From assembly GCF_042660705.1 (NCBI RefSeq), contig NZ_JBHSUQ010000001.1: DNA of 64,000 nucleotides. One strand, written 5' to 3'. The DNA comes from Undibacterium_A arcticum. Its GTDB lineage: Bacteria; Pseudomonadota; Gammaproteobacteria; Burkholderiales; Burkholderiaceae_D. Below the pieces are notes generated by a model, which was not told the DNA's origin, made no database searches, and worked only from the letters and a program-made list of their open reading frames with translations. Below, piece by piece: positions 50,892-59,794 of the stretch. How positions within the stretch are numbered: the first letter of the stretch is position 1; every line of letters begins with the position of its first letter. The position numbers were made by a program, and so were the translations under genes.

Positions 50892-51821
50892 ATGAAAACC
50901 ACCGGTGTTAATTTCAGGCATCTTTATTATTTCTGGGTGGTGGCCAAGGAGGGCGGCATTACCCGCGCCGCAGAACGACTGGGCGTGGCAGTGCAAACCA
51001 TCAGCATGCAATTGAGCCTGCTGGAACAATCGATCGGCAAATCCTTGCTGACCCAACAGGGGCGGCGTCTGGTCCTGACCGAAGCCGGCCGTCTGGCGCT
51101 CGGCTATGCCGACCAGATCTTCCTGCTGGGCGAACAGATGCAGGATGCGCTGGATGAAGCCGACATCGGGCGCACCATGCGGCTGACGGTAGGCATTTCC
51201 GATGCGTTGCCGAAACTGGTGGCCTTCCGCCTGCTGGAAGTCGCGTTGAAGCTGCCGCAACCGGTGCGTCTGGTATGTTACGACGGTGCCTTCGAGTCCT
51301 TGCTGGGCGACTTGGCGCTGCACAAGCTGGACGTTGTTCTGACTGACCGGCCGGTCAGTTCGGGCACCAGCCTGAGGGTGTTCAGCCATTCGCTCGGCGA
51401 GTGCGAAATCATGCTGTTCGGCGTGCGCGCACTGGCCGAACGCTATCGCAGCGGTTTTCCCGACAGTTTGAATGGGGCGCCGCTATTACTGCCGACGCGC
51501 AACAGTGCGATCCGGGGCCGGCTCGATCAGTGGTTTGAAACGCAGGGCTTGCGTCCGGAGGTGGTCGGCGAATTCGAGGACAGCGCATTGCTAAACACCT
51601 TCGGCAGCAGCGGACTGGGCCTGTTTCCAGCACCGTCGGTACTGGCGCGGGACATGCAAGAACGATTCGACGCCGTGCCGGTCGGCGAAATTTCACAGGT
51701 GCGGGAACAATTTTATGCGATCTCGAACGAACGCAAAATCAAGCATCCGGCGGTCGAAGCGATCCTGACTGCGACGGGGGACGGCATATTTCGATTCCGG
51801 GATGATGCCAATGCCGCTTGA
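50892..51821 (+). CDS. nhaR: LysR-family activator NhaR
   Basis: This 309-residue regulator begins NFRHLYYFWVVAKEGGITRAAERLGVAVQTISMQLSLLE, the exact NhaR-type winged helix. The effector domain continues with LFPAPSVLARDMQERFDAVPVGE. NhaR activates the Na+/H+ antiporter gene nhaA and stress genes in response to sodium. No antiporter gene is adjacent; it is divergent from the Bax inhibitor gene with 150 bases between, which likely holds both promoters. The frame is intact. Confidence 0.93.
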   Translation: MKTTGVNFRHLYYFWVVAKEGGITRAAERLGVAVQTISMQLSLLEQSIGKSLLTQQGRRLVLTEAGRLALGYADQIFLLGEQMQDALDEADIGRTMRLTVGISDALPKLVAFRLLEVALKLPQPVRLVCYDGAFESLLGDLALHKLDVVLTDRPVSSGTSLRVFSHSLGECEIMLFGVRALAERYRSGFPDSLNGAPLLLPTRNSAIRGRLDQWFETQGLRPEVVGEFEDSALLNTFGSSGLGLFPAPSVLARDMQERFDAVPVGEISQVREQFYAISNERKIKHPAVEAILTATGDGIFRFRDDANAA

Positions 51822-51826
51822 CATAA

Positions 51827-51851
51827 CGAGGGCTCAGGGCCGTAACCCTCG
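51827..51851. terminator. Hairpin between convergent nhaR and gspB
   Basis: CGAGGG (51827-51832) pairs with CCCTCG (51846-51851). No T-run; weak terminator at best. Confidence 0.4.
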
Positions 51852-51860
51852 AAATACACG

Positions 51861-52568
51861 CTAATACGAGATCCGGTAACGATAACCTCTGTAGTTCAGG
51901 ATCGCCGAATGCGGTGACATTTTTTCCAGTACCAGCCCGGTCGCGACTTCATCACCTTCGCGGCGCAAACTCTTGTTGATCAACAACTGACGATCGGCCT
52001 GATTGTCCGAATAGATATAGCCACCGACGGCCACCGGCGGCAGTTCGCTCTGAATATGCTGCGGCAGTTCGCGTTGTGTCAGAACGCCATCGTCTGCGGG
52101 TGCTGTATCGCGCGATGTTTTTCTGTCATCGGATTTTTTGGGGAGCTGCGCCGCGGCCTTTGGTGCCGTCGGCGTCGGCTTTGCCGCTGGCATTGCTGTA
52201 ACAGCCTGCGCCGTGGTCGCCGTGGCGCTGGCAGGACCGGCCGGCATGTCTGGTTTGGCTGGCGTGACAACGACCGCTTCAGGCGCAGCCGTCGCGAGCG
52301 GTAGCGCGGTCGCGGTCGGCCCGCCGGTTGGTGTCTGCGGCAAAGGCGCTGTCGCGACTACCGCAGTGCTGGGTTGCCATGGTTTGAACCAGGCCACGGC
52401 CAGTAATATCAGCGTCATGGTCAGAGCGACGCCAATCCAGCTACGCCACGGCGGGCTACCGGTGGAGCGCACTCCAGGCGCAGCATGCGTTTGTGCGTGC
52501 AGGTCGGGGATGCTGCCCAGATTGCGTTCCGCTTCGGCTTTTTTTAATGCGTCCAGTATGTATGACAT
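51861..52568 (-). CDS. gspB: General secretion pathway protein B (GspB)
   Basis: This is a 235-residue inner-membrane protein. It starts MSYILDALKKAEAERNLGSIPDL, the hallmark of GspB/ExeB, with one membrane helix at about 45-62. An Ala/Pro/Thr-rich periplasmic linker follows, then the conserved C-terminal domain (VAVGGYIYSDNQADRQLLINKSL, then GYRYRISY). With GspA it helps assemble the type II secretion secretin through peptidoglycan. It follows gspA by three bases. The other gsp genes are not in this window. Confidence 0.9.
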   Translation of the reverse strand: MSYILDALKKAEAERNLGSIPDLHAQTHAAPGVRSTGSPPWRSWIGVALTMTLILLAVAWFKPWQPSTAVVATAPLPQTPTGGPTATALPLATAAPEAVVVTPAKPDMPAGPASATATTAQAVTAMPAAKPTPTAPKAAAQLPKKSDDRKTSRDTAPADDGVLTQRELPQHIQSELPPVAVGGYIYSDNQADRQLLINKSLRREGDEVATGLVLEKMSPHSAILNYRGYRYRISY

Positions 52569-52571
52569 GAC

Positions 52572-54335
52572 TTATTTCCCCGGCACCGCGTTGGCAACCA
52601 GCAGATTGTTTTGCAGCCGCGGCTCATGCACGCCGGCAGCGTTGTTGAGCAACATGAAGGTTTTGGGTCCGGCGACACCATCGCCGGCCAGCCCCTGCGC
52701 CAACTGGAATTCCCGCACTTGCTGGCGCATCGTCAGCTCGAATTGGCGGCCGGCGGGTGGTTCCTTGATACCGGACAGCGTCGCCAGTTGCCGTGCCAGC
52801 CAGTCGACTTCTACCCCGCTGTCGCCCAGCGCCAGTTCTTTGCGGTACCCGGGCGGGGCGCGCCAAAAGGTCGAAAAATCGCCGCGCCAGCGCCGTGCCA
52901 GCGCAGCCAGGCTGACGGTCTGGCTGCTATCGCCAATCCGCAAACTGGCTTCGGCATTGGTCAAGCCCGTCAGCAACGCATAATAAATCTGATCCTTGTC
53001 GTCGCGCAGGGTCAGTACTACCGGGCGGTCAAGTTGCCTGATTTCCGCCAGCCCGCCACTGCTCTTGTAGCAGCGCAACGGGCCTTTCACTCCCTCCCGG
53101 CACAGCGATCCGGCATTTTCCAGCGTCACCTGCCACAACTGTGCCAGCTGGCGGTAGGTGCTGGTTTCGTCGCGGCTGACCGTATTGATCGGGTTCCAGT
53201 CCTCGATGACGATCGGCAGCGGACTGGGGGAAGCCCTCGCCGGGTTGCTGGCTGCATCCGGTGAAGTAGTTTGTGTGACAGCCGCGCCGCTGGCGGCTGC
53301 CGCCACGGTGGAAGGCTTGCCGATCGCGCTGATCGCCCCCGACGGCGCCTTCGCCGCAACGCTCGGGCGCTGGGATGGCACACGCTGGTTCATGGCCCAG
53401 CCGGCGGCTGCGGCGATGGCGATAGCGGCGATGGTCGTTGCGGCAAGCGTTGCCGTGCCGACGGTGGGCCAGTTCAGCATCGCTGCAGGCCGCGGCGCAG
53501 CGGTGTTGCCGAATACTTCTGCCGCCGCCTTGCGCACGATGCGGCGATCGATCACGTGTTTGTTTTCGGCATACCCGCCGAGCAAGGCGCGATCGCACAA
53601 TACGTTGATGCGACGCGGCACGCCGTTGGTTTGTCGATGAATTTCCGGTAATGCGCGTTTGTCGAACGGAAGTGCCGATGTCAGTCCTCCGATCGACAGC
53701 CGATGCTGGACGTAACGCGTGGTTTCTTCCGGCGACAGCGAATCGAGATGGTAACGCGCGATCACCCGTTGCGCCAGTTGCTCCAGCTCCGGTCGGGCCA
53801 GCATGCTGCGCAGCTCGGGCTGACCGATCAGGATGATCTGCAACAATTTGCTGTCGTTGGTTTCCAGGTTGGTCAGCAGGCGCAGTTGTTCCAGCACCCC
53901 GGCCGATAGATTTTGCGCCTCGTCGATGATCAGCACATTGTTTTCGCCGCGCGCATGCGCCTCCAGCAAATAACGATTGAGTGCGTCGACGTAGATCTTG
54001 GCGCTGTCAGGCGCGCCGCCGACGCTGCCTGCAGATGATGGCAGGCCGATACGAAACTCGTCGCAGACCGACTGCAGTAATTCCGTCTCAGTCAGTTTCG
54101 GATTGAAGATATAGGCAACGTTGCAATTGGATGGAATTTGCTGCAGGAAGCACCGGCACACCGTAGTCTTGCCGGCCCCGATCTCGCCCGTCAGCAGCAC
54201 AAAACCGCCGCCGCTGTCGACGCCATACAGCAAATGCGCGAGCGCCTCGCGGTGCCGTTCGCTCATGAACAGATAGCGTGGGTCGGGCGCAATCGAGAAG
54301 GGTGCTTGATTCAGTCCGAAAAATTGGGTGTACAT
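52572..54335 (-). CDS. gspA: General secretion pathway ATPase GspA
   Basis: The start ATG 54335 gives MYTQFFGLNQAPFSIAPDPRYLF, the typical ExeA beginning; the frame is open further up with no homology. The AAA+ ATPase part has LTGEIGAGKTT (Walker A) and NVLIIDEAQNLS (Walker B). A membrane helix near residue 290 follows, then a Ser/Ala linker, a C39-like region and a C-terminal peptidoglycan-binding domain (LALGDSGVEVDWLARQL, FQLAQGLAGDGVAGPKT). It is 587 residues long. With GspB it reorganises peptidoglycan so the secretin can pass. Confidence 0.92.
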   Translation of the reverse strand: MYTQFFGLNQAPFSIAPDPRYLFMSERHREALAHLLYGVDSGGGFVLLTGEIGAGKTTVCRCFLQQIPSNCNVAYIFNPKLTETELLQSVCDEFRIGLPSSAGSVGGAPDSAKIYVDALNRYLLEAHARGENNVLIIDEAQNLSAGVLEQLRLLTNLETNDSKLLQIILIGQPELRSMLARPELEQLAQRVIARYHLDSLSPEETTRYVQHRLSIGGLTSALPFDKRALPEIHRQTNGVPRRINVLCDRALLGGYAENKHVIDRRIVRKAAAEVFGNTAAPRPAAMLNWPTVGTATLAATTIAAIAIAAAAGWAMNQRVPSQRPSVAAKAPSGAISAIGKPSTVAAAASGAAVTQTTSPDAASNPARASPSPLPIVIEDWNPINTVSRDETSTYRQLAQLWQVTLENAGSLCREGVKGPLRCYKSSGGLAEIRQLDRPVVLTLRDDKDQIYYALLTGLTNAEASLRIGDSSQTVSLAALARRWRGDFSTFWRAPPGYRKELALGDSGVEVDWLARQLATLSGIKEPPAGRQFELTMRQQVREFQLAQGLAGDGVAGPKTFMLLNNAAGVHEPRLQNNLLVANAVPGK

Positions 54336-54397
54336 GGCTGTCGAAGGAGATATTGTGCCAAGGCTAGCACATTCGTGTGCGTGATCGAGGCGCGATG

Positions 54398-55015
54398 CTA
54401 TGCCGGGATGGCCAGCGTGCCGATCAGGCCTTGCGGCAGGGCAAGTTCGAAGCTGCGGCAAGGTCCAGTCTGACACGGCGGCGGGGGCGTCCATTCGGTC
54501 AGCGGCAGTCCCTGGCATTTCAGACCGGCCTCACGCGCGGTCCATGCCCTGACAAAAGCCTGCGCGCGTCGCTCGGGCGAAGTGCCGGCCAGTGCATCGG
54601 CAACCGCGGCGCCCAAATAATCGCGCGCGACCATTTCCCAATCCGGTACCTCCTGCACCTGCATCAGATCGACGCCGACTGCGCCATGCAGATTGACCGC
54701 CGCCAGCGACAGACCCGCCTCGTGACTGATCGACAAGCCGACATTGCATGCGGCAGCGTTGGCGCCCAGCGCGATGCGAGGCGCCTGTCCCGTTTCCGAC
54801 TTCAGCGCAATGCCGTCCGGCGGCAGCCCCAGCAATTCGCCCAGCAGTTGCTGTAGCGCCAGCCTGATCTGTTGGCGGGCAAGGTCCCGGATTGTGTTGC
54901 CAGCTGTCGCAATACCAATCACGATCAGGCCGTCGCTAGGCACCGGCAGCGCGCCCGACCAGGGATGTACGGTCCGCCTTTCGACCCGCTGATCGAGCCA
55001 GGATGACGCCGGCAT
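54398..55015 (-). CDS. Sfp-type 4'-phosphopantetheinyl transferase
   Basis: This 205-residue enzyme transfers phosphopantetheine from CoA to carrier proteins. Motifs are VGLSISHEAGLSLAAV, GVDLMQVQ (magnesium-binding Asp) and FVRAWTAREAGLK (Glu, Lys). The ATG overlaps the stop of the large synthetase gene (ATGA). It therefore very probably activates that protein's carrier domain. The N-terminus (WLDQRVERRTVHPWSG) is slightly unusual for the family. The frame is intact. Confidence 0.9.
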   Translation of the reverse strand: MPASSWLDQRVERRTVHPWSGALPVPSDGLIVIGIATAGNTIRDLARQQIRLALQQLLGELLGLPPDGIALKSETGQAPRIALGANAAACNVGLSISHEAGLSLAAVNLHGAVGVDLMQVQEVPDWEMVARDYLGAAVADALAGTSPERRAQAFVRAWTAREAGLKCQGLPLTEWTPPPPCQTGPCRSFELALPQGLIGTLAIPA

Positions 55016-58000
55016 CAGGCGCGTGCCGGCGCCGCCGGGCAGCCGACCCAGCTGCTGGCGGCCGGGATATTCTCGCCTTTCATCACCAGGGTCAGCGCAC
55101 CCAGCTTGGCATTGTCGCCGACCTCGGCGCTATACAGCACCGCACTGCGCGGTCCCATATACACACGGCGGCCGATGTTGACGTGATCGATCTTCATCAC
55201 GCGGTCTTCAAACAAATGTGTTTGCGGGCAGGACAACGCATTCAGTTCGCTATAGTCGCCAATCGCGACGCAATCGAATTCGGTAATGTCGGTGGTATCG
55301 AGATACACGCCACGTCCGATCCTGCAGCCGAGCAGATTGAACGCCAGCGGCAACCACGGTGTGCCGCGCAGGTAACGCATGAAGTTCGGCACGGCGATGC
55401 CTTCGTACAGGTTGGTCACGCCTTCCGACAGCCAGACGAACGGCGTCCACATCGGTTCCGCGCGTTTGCTGTAACGCCCGATCAACAGCCATTTGAACGC
55501 CATCACGAAGAAATAATTGCCAATGCCGTAAGCCAGCCCGGCCAGGCTGAGGTCCCATACCACTTGGCCCCAGTGGCCGGCGCCGGCAACCGGCATCACA
55601 TCCAGCACCACGGTGTAGCCGACGGCGATCACGACCGCATGCGGCGCCGCGATCCGGAACGCTTCGATCAGCCCGCGGCCCAATCGGCGCAGCGGGGAGG
55701 GGCGGAAGGTGAGCCATTCCGGATAGCCGGTGACCTGTTCCCGGGCCGGCAGATTGATCGGTGGCGAACCGAGCCAGGTATCGCCGCTGACCATCTGTAC
55801 ATTGTCCGGCGCGCGCGAATGGACGCCGATCAGTACATTTTCCGGCAGGACGGTGCCGTCCGGAATATAGGCGCCATTGCCGACAAAGCTACGATGGGAC
55901 ACGACGGTCGGTTGCATCGTCATCCAGCCGCCGTCGATCTGCTCGTCGCCCAGCATGACGGCATCGGCGATAAATGTTTCGTCGCCCAAGGTCAGCATAT
56001 CGGGCACCACGCCTAAAGCGGTCGAAATTTCCGCATCGCGTCCGACCTTGGCACCGAGCAGACGGTACCAGACCGGCGCGAATACCGTCGCGTATATGCC
56101 GTGCAACACATTCAGGCTCGACTCCTGAATCTGGCTGACCAGCCATTTGGAGCAATAAGTATTGCTGTGCACCGGCGAGCGTCCGACCTTCAGTCGCGGC
56201 AGCACAGTCCAGCGGATACCCGCCGACACCAGCGCGGTCAGGACGATCAGGACGGCGCTGGCCGGGAATGCCAGCACAAAATAACGTGCCAGTTGAATCC
56301 GGACATCATCGCCTTGCAACCAGGGCAACAGATTAGCCTCGTCGAACCAGTCGATCAGTACGAAGCTAGGAAACACCGGCATGAAAAACAGCGTGGCGAT
56401 CAGCAATATGCCGAAGATGAAGAACAGCGCTTCCAGCGCCAGCCGGGTGGAGCTGACGCTCGGCCGTGGTGGTTGCCCGTTCGGATCGAACACGCCGATG
56501 TCGCGCGCCGGTGAGCCGCTCCAGACCCGGCCGGCCGGAACGCGGCCACCATCGCCGAGCGCCGACTGGCCTTCCAAGTGGCCGGCTTGCTCGACCGTGG
56601 TATTGCCTTCCAATATGGCGTAGGAACTGACGCAGGCATCATTGCCGAGCGTAATGATGCCGAGCCGCAACTGACCGCGTTCAACCCGAGCGTTTTCGAA
56701 ATTGGCCGCATTGCCGATGCTGACACCATCGCCGATGCGCAGCAGATCGGGGGCGCGCAGCGTCATCGAACCAATGATGACCTCGCGCCCGACCGATGCG
56801 CCGAGCGCACGCAACCACCACACATACAGCGACGAGCCGCTCAACAGATAGGTCGGAGCCGATTCCACCAGCCGGTCGGCCAGCCACCAGCGGTAGTAGG
56901 TGAGACCCCAGAGCGGATAGCTGCCGGGCTTCAAACGGCCGGCGATCAGCCATTTGCCGGCGATCGCGATGCCAAATTCCATCACCGTCGCCAGCAGAAA
57001 GATGCCGACCGATGCCGCGATCGCGCGCGGGATCGAGTCGCTGGGATCGCCGGTAAAGAAGTGATAGGTGAAAAATGGCGCCAGCCATTGCGCCATGCGC
57101 AAGGTTACCAGGCCGGGCACGGCTACGGCTTGGGCGGCGCCACACAGCCAGCGACGCGCTGCCGATGGCGGTGTCCAGTCCGGTTCGATGGTGCCACCGC
57201 CGTCTGGGGCATCGGCCAGCACCGCGGCGATCCGTCCGATCTCGCGATTCTGGTAAATATCGCGCACCGTCACGTGGGCATAGCGCGGATCGGCGCGCAA
57301 GGCCGACGCCAGCCTGGCGGCAAAGAACGAGTGGCCGCCCAGGTCCGAGAAAAAATCCGCATCGCGCCGAATTGGCTGACCCGGAAACAGCTTGGCCAGC
57401 GCCGCAAACAATGCCGCTTCGGCCGGTGTTTCCGCTAGATCGGAATCCTGGTTGCTGCCGGCTGGCACCGCTCCCAACGGTAGCGCCTTCAACGCCTTGC
57501 GATCGATCTTGCCCGAGGTCAGGCGTGGCATCGCGGGCAGCATTTCGAATCGGCCCGGCACCATATAAGGCGGAAGTAGTCCCGCCAATGCCTTGCGCAA
57601 CTCGCTGGCCGATATGGTGTCAGCATCGGCAGCGTTTTCGGGAACGATGTAGGCAACCAGTTGATCCATCCCATCGTCATTGCGCAGCAACACCGCGACC
57701 GTGCCGACACCGACTTGTTGCACCAGCAGCGCCTCGATCTCGCCCAGTTCGACGCGGAAGCCGCGTATCTTTACCTGATCGTCAGCCCGTCCCAGACATA
57801 CCACCTGACCATCGGCGTCGATCCGCGCCAGATCGCCGGTGCGATACAGTCGCGCATCGTATTGGCCATTAGCCCATGGATTGGGCAGAAATTTTTCTGC
57901 GGTCAAGTCGGGGCGGCCGAGATAACCGGCGGCCAGTCCGGGTCCGGTGATGCAGAGCTCTCCGGTTTGGCCGCGTGGCAGCAACCGCAAGCCATGCGCG

Positions 58001-59076
58001 CCACTTTCATTGACACCGGCATCGGCATCGATCACCAGCAAGCCGTAATTGGGCAGCGGGGTGCCGATGGTCACCGGCTGGCCGGGCTGCAATTGCGCCA
58101 GGCTGGCGGACACGGTGGCCTCGGTCGGGCCATAGGTATTGAAAATCTGACGCCCGGGCCTGGCCCAGCGCTCGACCAGCGTTTCCGGGCACATCTCGCC
58201 ACCGAGATTGATCAGTCGCAGGCTCGCGACATCCTGATTGAACAGCGCAAGCAGGGTTGGTACCGCGTGCAACACGCTGACGTGGTTGGCTGCCAACAGC
58301 CGGGGCAGGGTCTCCGGGTCGCCGGTCACTTCCTTCGGCGCGATCCACAAGGTCGCACCGACCAGGTACGCGATCCAGATTTCTTCGAATGACATGTCGA
58401 ATGCGACCGAAAAGCCCTGATACACGCGATCGTCGCCGCGTATGCCGAGGACGGCGTTCTCGCTGCGCAGGAAATGGCAAATGCTGTGCTGCGCGATCAG
58501 GATGCCTTTCGGCTTGCCGGTCGAGCCGGAGGTGTAAATCACATAGGCCGGATGGCTCGGCAGCATGTCGCTGCGGCGAAAGAATGGTGCCGCGGATACA
58601 GGCGGCGCCAGCAATGCTTCTGCGCTCCAGACTGGGCGGCCTAGCAATTCAAGGCGTGGCGCGAATTGGGCGCAACTCACGATACCGGCGGCCTGTGCAT
58701 CGTCCAGGCACACTTCCAGCCGCTCGACCGGCGTATCTTCATCGACTGGCAGCCAGGCCGCGCCGGCCTTTGCGATGCCGGCCTGCATCACTAGCAGGTC
58801 GATGCCTCGCGGCAGCCACAGGCCGACGATCTGGCCCGGCGACACGCCGGCCTCGATCAGTCTGGACGCCACCAGATCGGCCTGCTGGTTCAGTTCGCGA
58901 TAACTGAGCCGGCGCTCGCCGAAGATGAGCGCGGTGTGATCCGGACAGCGCAGCGCGCTCGCCTCCAGCAGGTCAGCCAGTACTTCGTCGCGCAGCAATT
59001 CCGGTTGACTCGGCCCGTACAGGATGTCGGGATGCAGTTGCGCATGGCGACGCGCAACAGTGGACAGATCGTTCAT
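55015..59076 (-). CDS. Pls/PosA-type single-module non-ribosomal peptide synthetase
   Basis: This is a 1,353-residue protein. An adenylation domain (residues about 20-520) carries YTSGSTGKPKG, NTYGPTEATV, YRTGDLARI, IRGFRVELGEIEALL and LTSGKIDRKAL. A carrier domain follows, with FFSDLGGHSFFAARL (the Ser is modified). There is no condensation domain. The C-terminal half has six membrane segments and left-handed hexapeptide-repeat regions, the layout of epsilon-poly-lysine synthetase (Pls) and PosA. Such enzymes join one amino acid into short isopeptide chains. By hand alignment the pocket reads about D-M-E-H-I-L-T-V-S-K; the Asp fits an alpha-amino acid and the Glu at position 239 could favour a basic side chain. 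The product is unknown. It is co-transcribed with its transferase. Confidence 0.9.
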   Translation of the reverse strand: MNDLSTVARRHAQLHPDILYGPSQPELLRDEVLADLLEASALRCPDHTALIFGERRLSYRELNQQADLVASRLIEAGVSPGQIVGLWLPRGIDLLVMQAGIAKAGAAWLPVDEDTPVERLEVCLDDAQAAGIVSCAQFAPRLELLGRPVWSAEALLAPPVSAAPFFRRSDMLPSHPAYVIYTSGSTGKPKGILIAQHSICHFLRSENAVLGIRGDDRVYQGFSVAFDMSFEEIWIAYLVGATLWIAPKEVTGDPETLPRLLAANHVSVLHAVPTLLALFNQDVASLRLINLGGEMCPETLVERWARPGRQIFNTYGPTEATVSASLAQLQPGQPVTIGTPLPNYGLLVIDADAGVNESGAHGLRLLPRGQTGELCITGPGLAAGYLGRPDLTAEKFLPNPWANGQYDARLYRTGDLARIDADGQVVCLGRADDQVKIRGFRVELGEIEALLVQQVGVGTVAVLLRNDDGMDQLVAYIVPENAADADTISASELRKALAGLLPPYMVPGRFEMLPAMPRLTSGKIDRKALKALPLGAVPAGSNQDSDLAETPAEAALFAALAKLFPGQPIRRDADFFSDLGGHSFFAARLASALRADPRYAHVTVRDIYQNREIGRIAAVLADAPDGGGTIEPDWTPPSAARRWLCGAAQAVAVPGLVTLRMAQWLAPFFTYHFFTGDPSDSIPRAIAASVGIFLLATVMEFGIAIAGKWLIAGRLKPGSYPLWGLTYYRWWLADRLVESAPTYLLSGSSLYVWWLRALGASVGREVIIGSMTLRAPDLLRIGDGVSIGNAANFENARVERGQLRLGIITLGNDACVSSYAILEGNTTVEQAGHLEGQSALGDGGRVPAGRVWSGSPARDIGVFDPNGQPPRPSVSSTRLALEALFFIFGILLIATLFFMPVFPSFVLIDWFDEANLLPWLQGDDVRIQLARYFVLAFPASAVLIVLTALVSAGIRWTVLPRLKVGRSPVHSNTYCSKWLVSQIQESSLNVLHGIYATVFAPVWYRLLGAKVGRDAEISTALGVVPDMLTLGDETFIADAVMLGDEQIDGGWMTMQPTVVSHRSFVGNGAYIPDGTVLPENVLIGVHSRAPDNVQMVSGDTWLGSPPINLPAREQVTGYPEWLTFRPSPLRRLGRGLIEAFRIAAPHAVVIAVGYTVVLDVMPVAGAGHWGQVVWDLSLAGLAYGIGNYFFVMAFKWLLIGRYSKRAEPMWTPFVWLSEGVTNLYEGIAVPNFMRYLRGTPWLPLAFNLLGCRIGRGVYLDTTDITEFDCVAIGDYSELNALSCPQTHLFEDRVMKIDHVNIGRRVYMGPRSAVLYSAEVGDNAKLGALTLVMKGENIPAASSWVGCPAAPARA

Positions 59077-59422
59077 TTATCGTGCTTTTCTGTGTATGCA
59101 CGGCTGGCTCTTGATGCGAAAACATTGAACTATTGGCAGTATGTTGAAAAAAATGTTTATTTATATGCGCAACATGCCATCGACACTATGGAGTATATGG
59201 GCGCAAGCTGCGTTGGAGAGGGTGGGCGGTTGCCACGCGATCAATCCAGAACGAATTGTAGAGGGCTTTTTTCACCGAAGTAATCCTGATTTCCCGAATT
59301 GTTTGAAAAACCCCGGAATACAGTGGAAAATGGCGTCTTCGTATGGTTTACGCACAAGAAATGAAATCATGAATGTCAAAGACAGCAACGGCACCATTTA
59401 GCCTATCGTCTGGACTCGCTAC
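59077..59422. other. 346-bp divergent intergenic region
   Basis: It is AT-rich near 59140-59170 and must hold promoters for the synthetase (left) and ykgJ-like gene (right). It contains one GGAGTATATG motif. A frame at 59141-59401 (+) is open but has no recognisable homology. Confidence 0.55.
59190..59199 (+). repeat. GGAGTATATG intergenic motif, copy 4
   Basis: Exact motif between the divergent synthetase and YkgJ-like genes. Confidence 0.6.
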
Positions 59423-59776
59423 ATGACCGAAAATACCCACAAAATCAAGTTTTTCCGTGAGCGCATTCCGTCATTCACCTGCGTGCCCGGGTGTCACGAC
59501 TGTTGCGGACCGGTGATGACCTCGACCGAAGAAATGGCGGCATTGCCTGTCAAGACCGAGGTCGAGCATGAGGCGGCGCTCGCTGCCTTGAGTTGTCCGC
59601 ATCTGGGCGAGCACGGATGTCAGGTGTATGACGAGCGTCCGCTGATCTGCCGTCTGTTCGGCACCACGCCGAAGTTGGTCTGTCCTAACGGCAAGCGGCC
59701 TGAAGTCATGATCGATCCGGCGGTTGAGCGCCAGATATTTCGTTACTTCGAAGAGGTGCGCCACGTGCTGGTGTAA
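59423..59776 (+). CDS. YkgJ-family cysteine cluster protein
   Basis: This 117-residue protein has the cysteine pattern TCVPGCHDCCGPV, then LSCPHLGEHGCQVYDERPLICRLFG, the CxxCC...C...C signature of YkgJ/DUF1289-like proteins thought to bind zinc or iron-sulfur. The RPxxCR motif is exact. The function is not known. ATG 59423 follows the AT-rich region; the FUSC gene is convergent 18 bases later. Confidence 0.9.
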   Translation: MTENTHKIKFFRERIPSFTCVPGCHDCCGPVMTSTEEMAALPVKTEVEHEAALAALSCPHLGEHGCQVYDERPLICRLFGTTPKLVCPNGKRPEVMIDPAVERQIFRYFEEVRHVLV

Positions 59777-59794
59777 TGCATGCGGCAACGGCAC

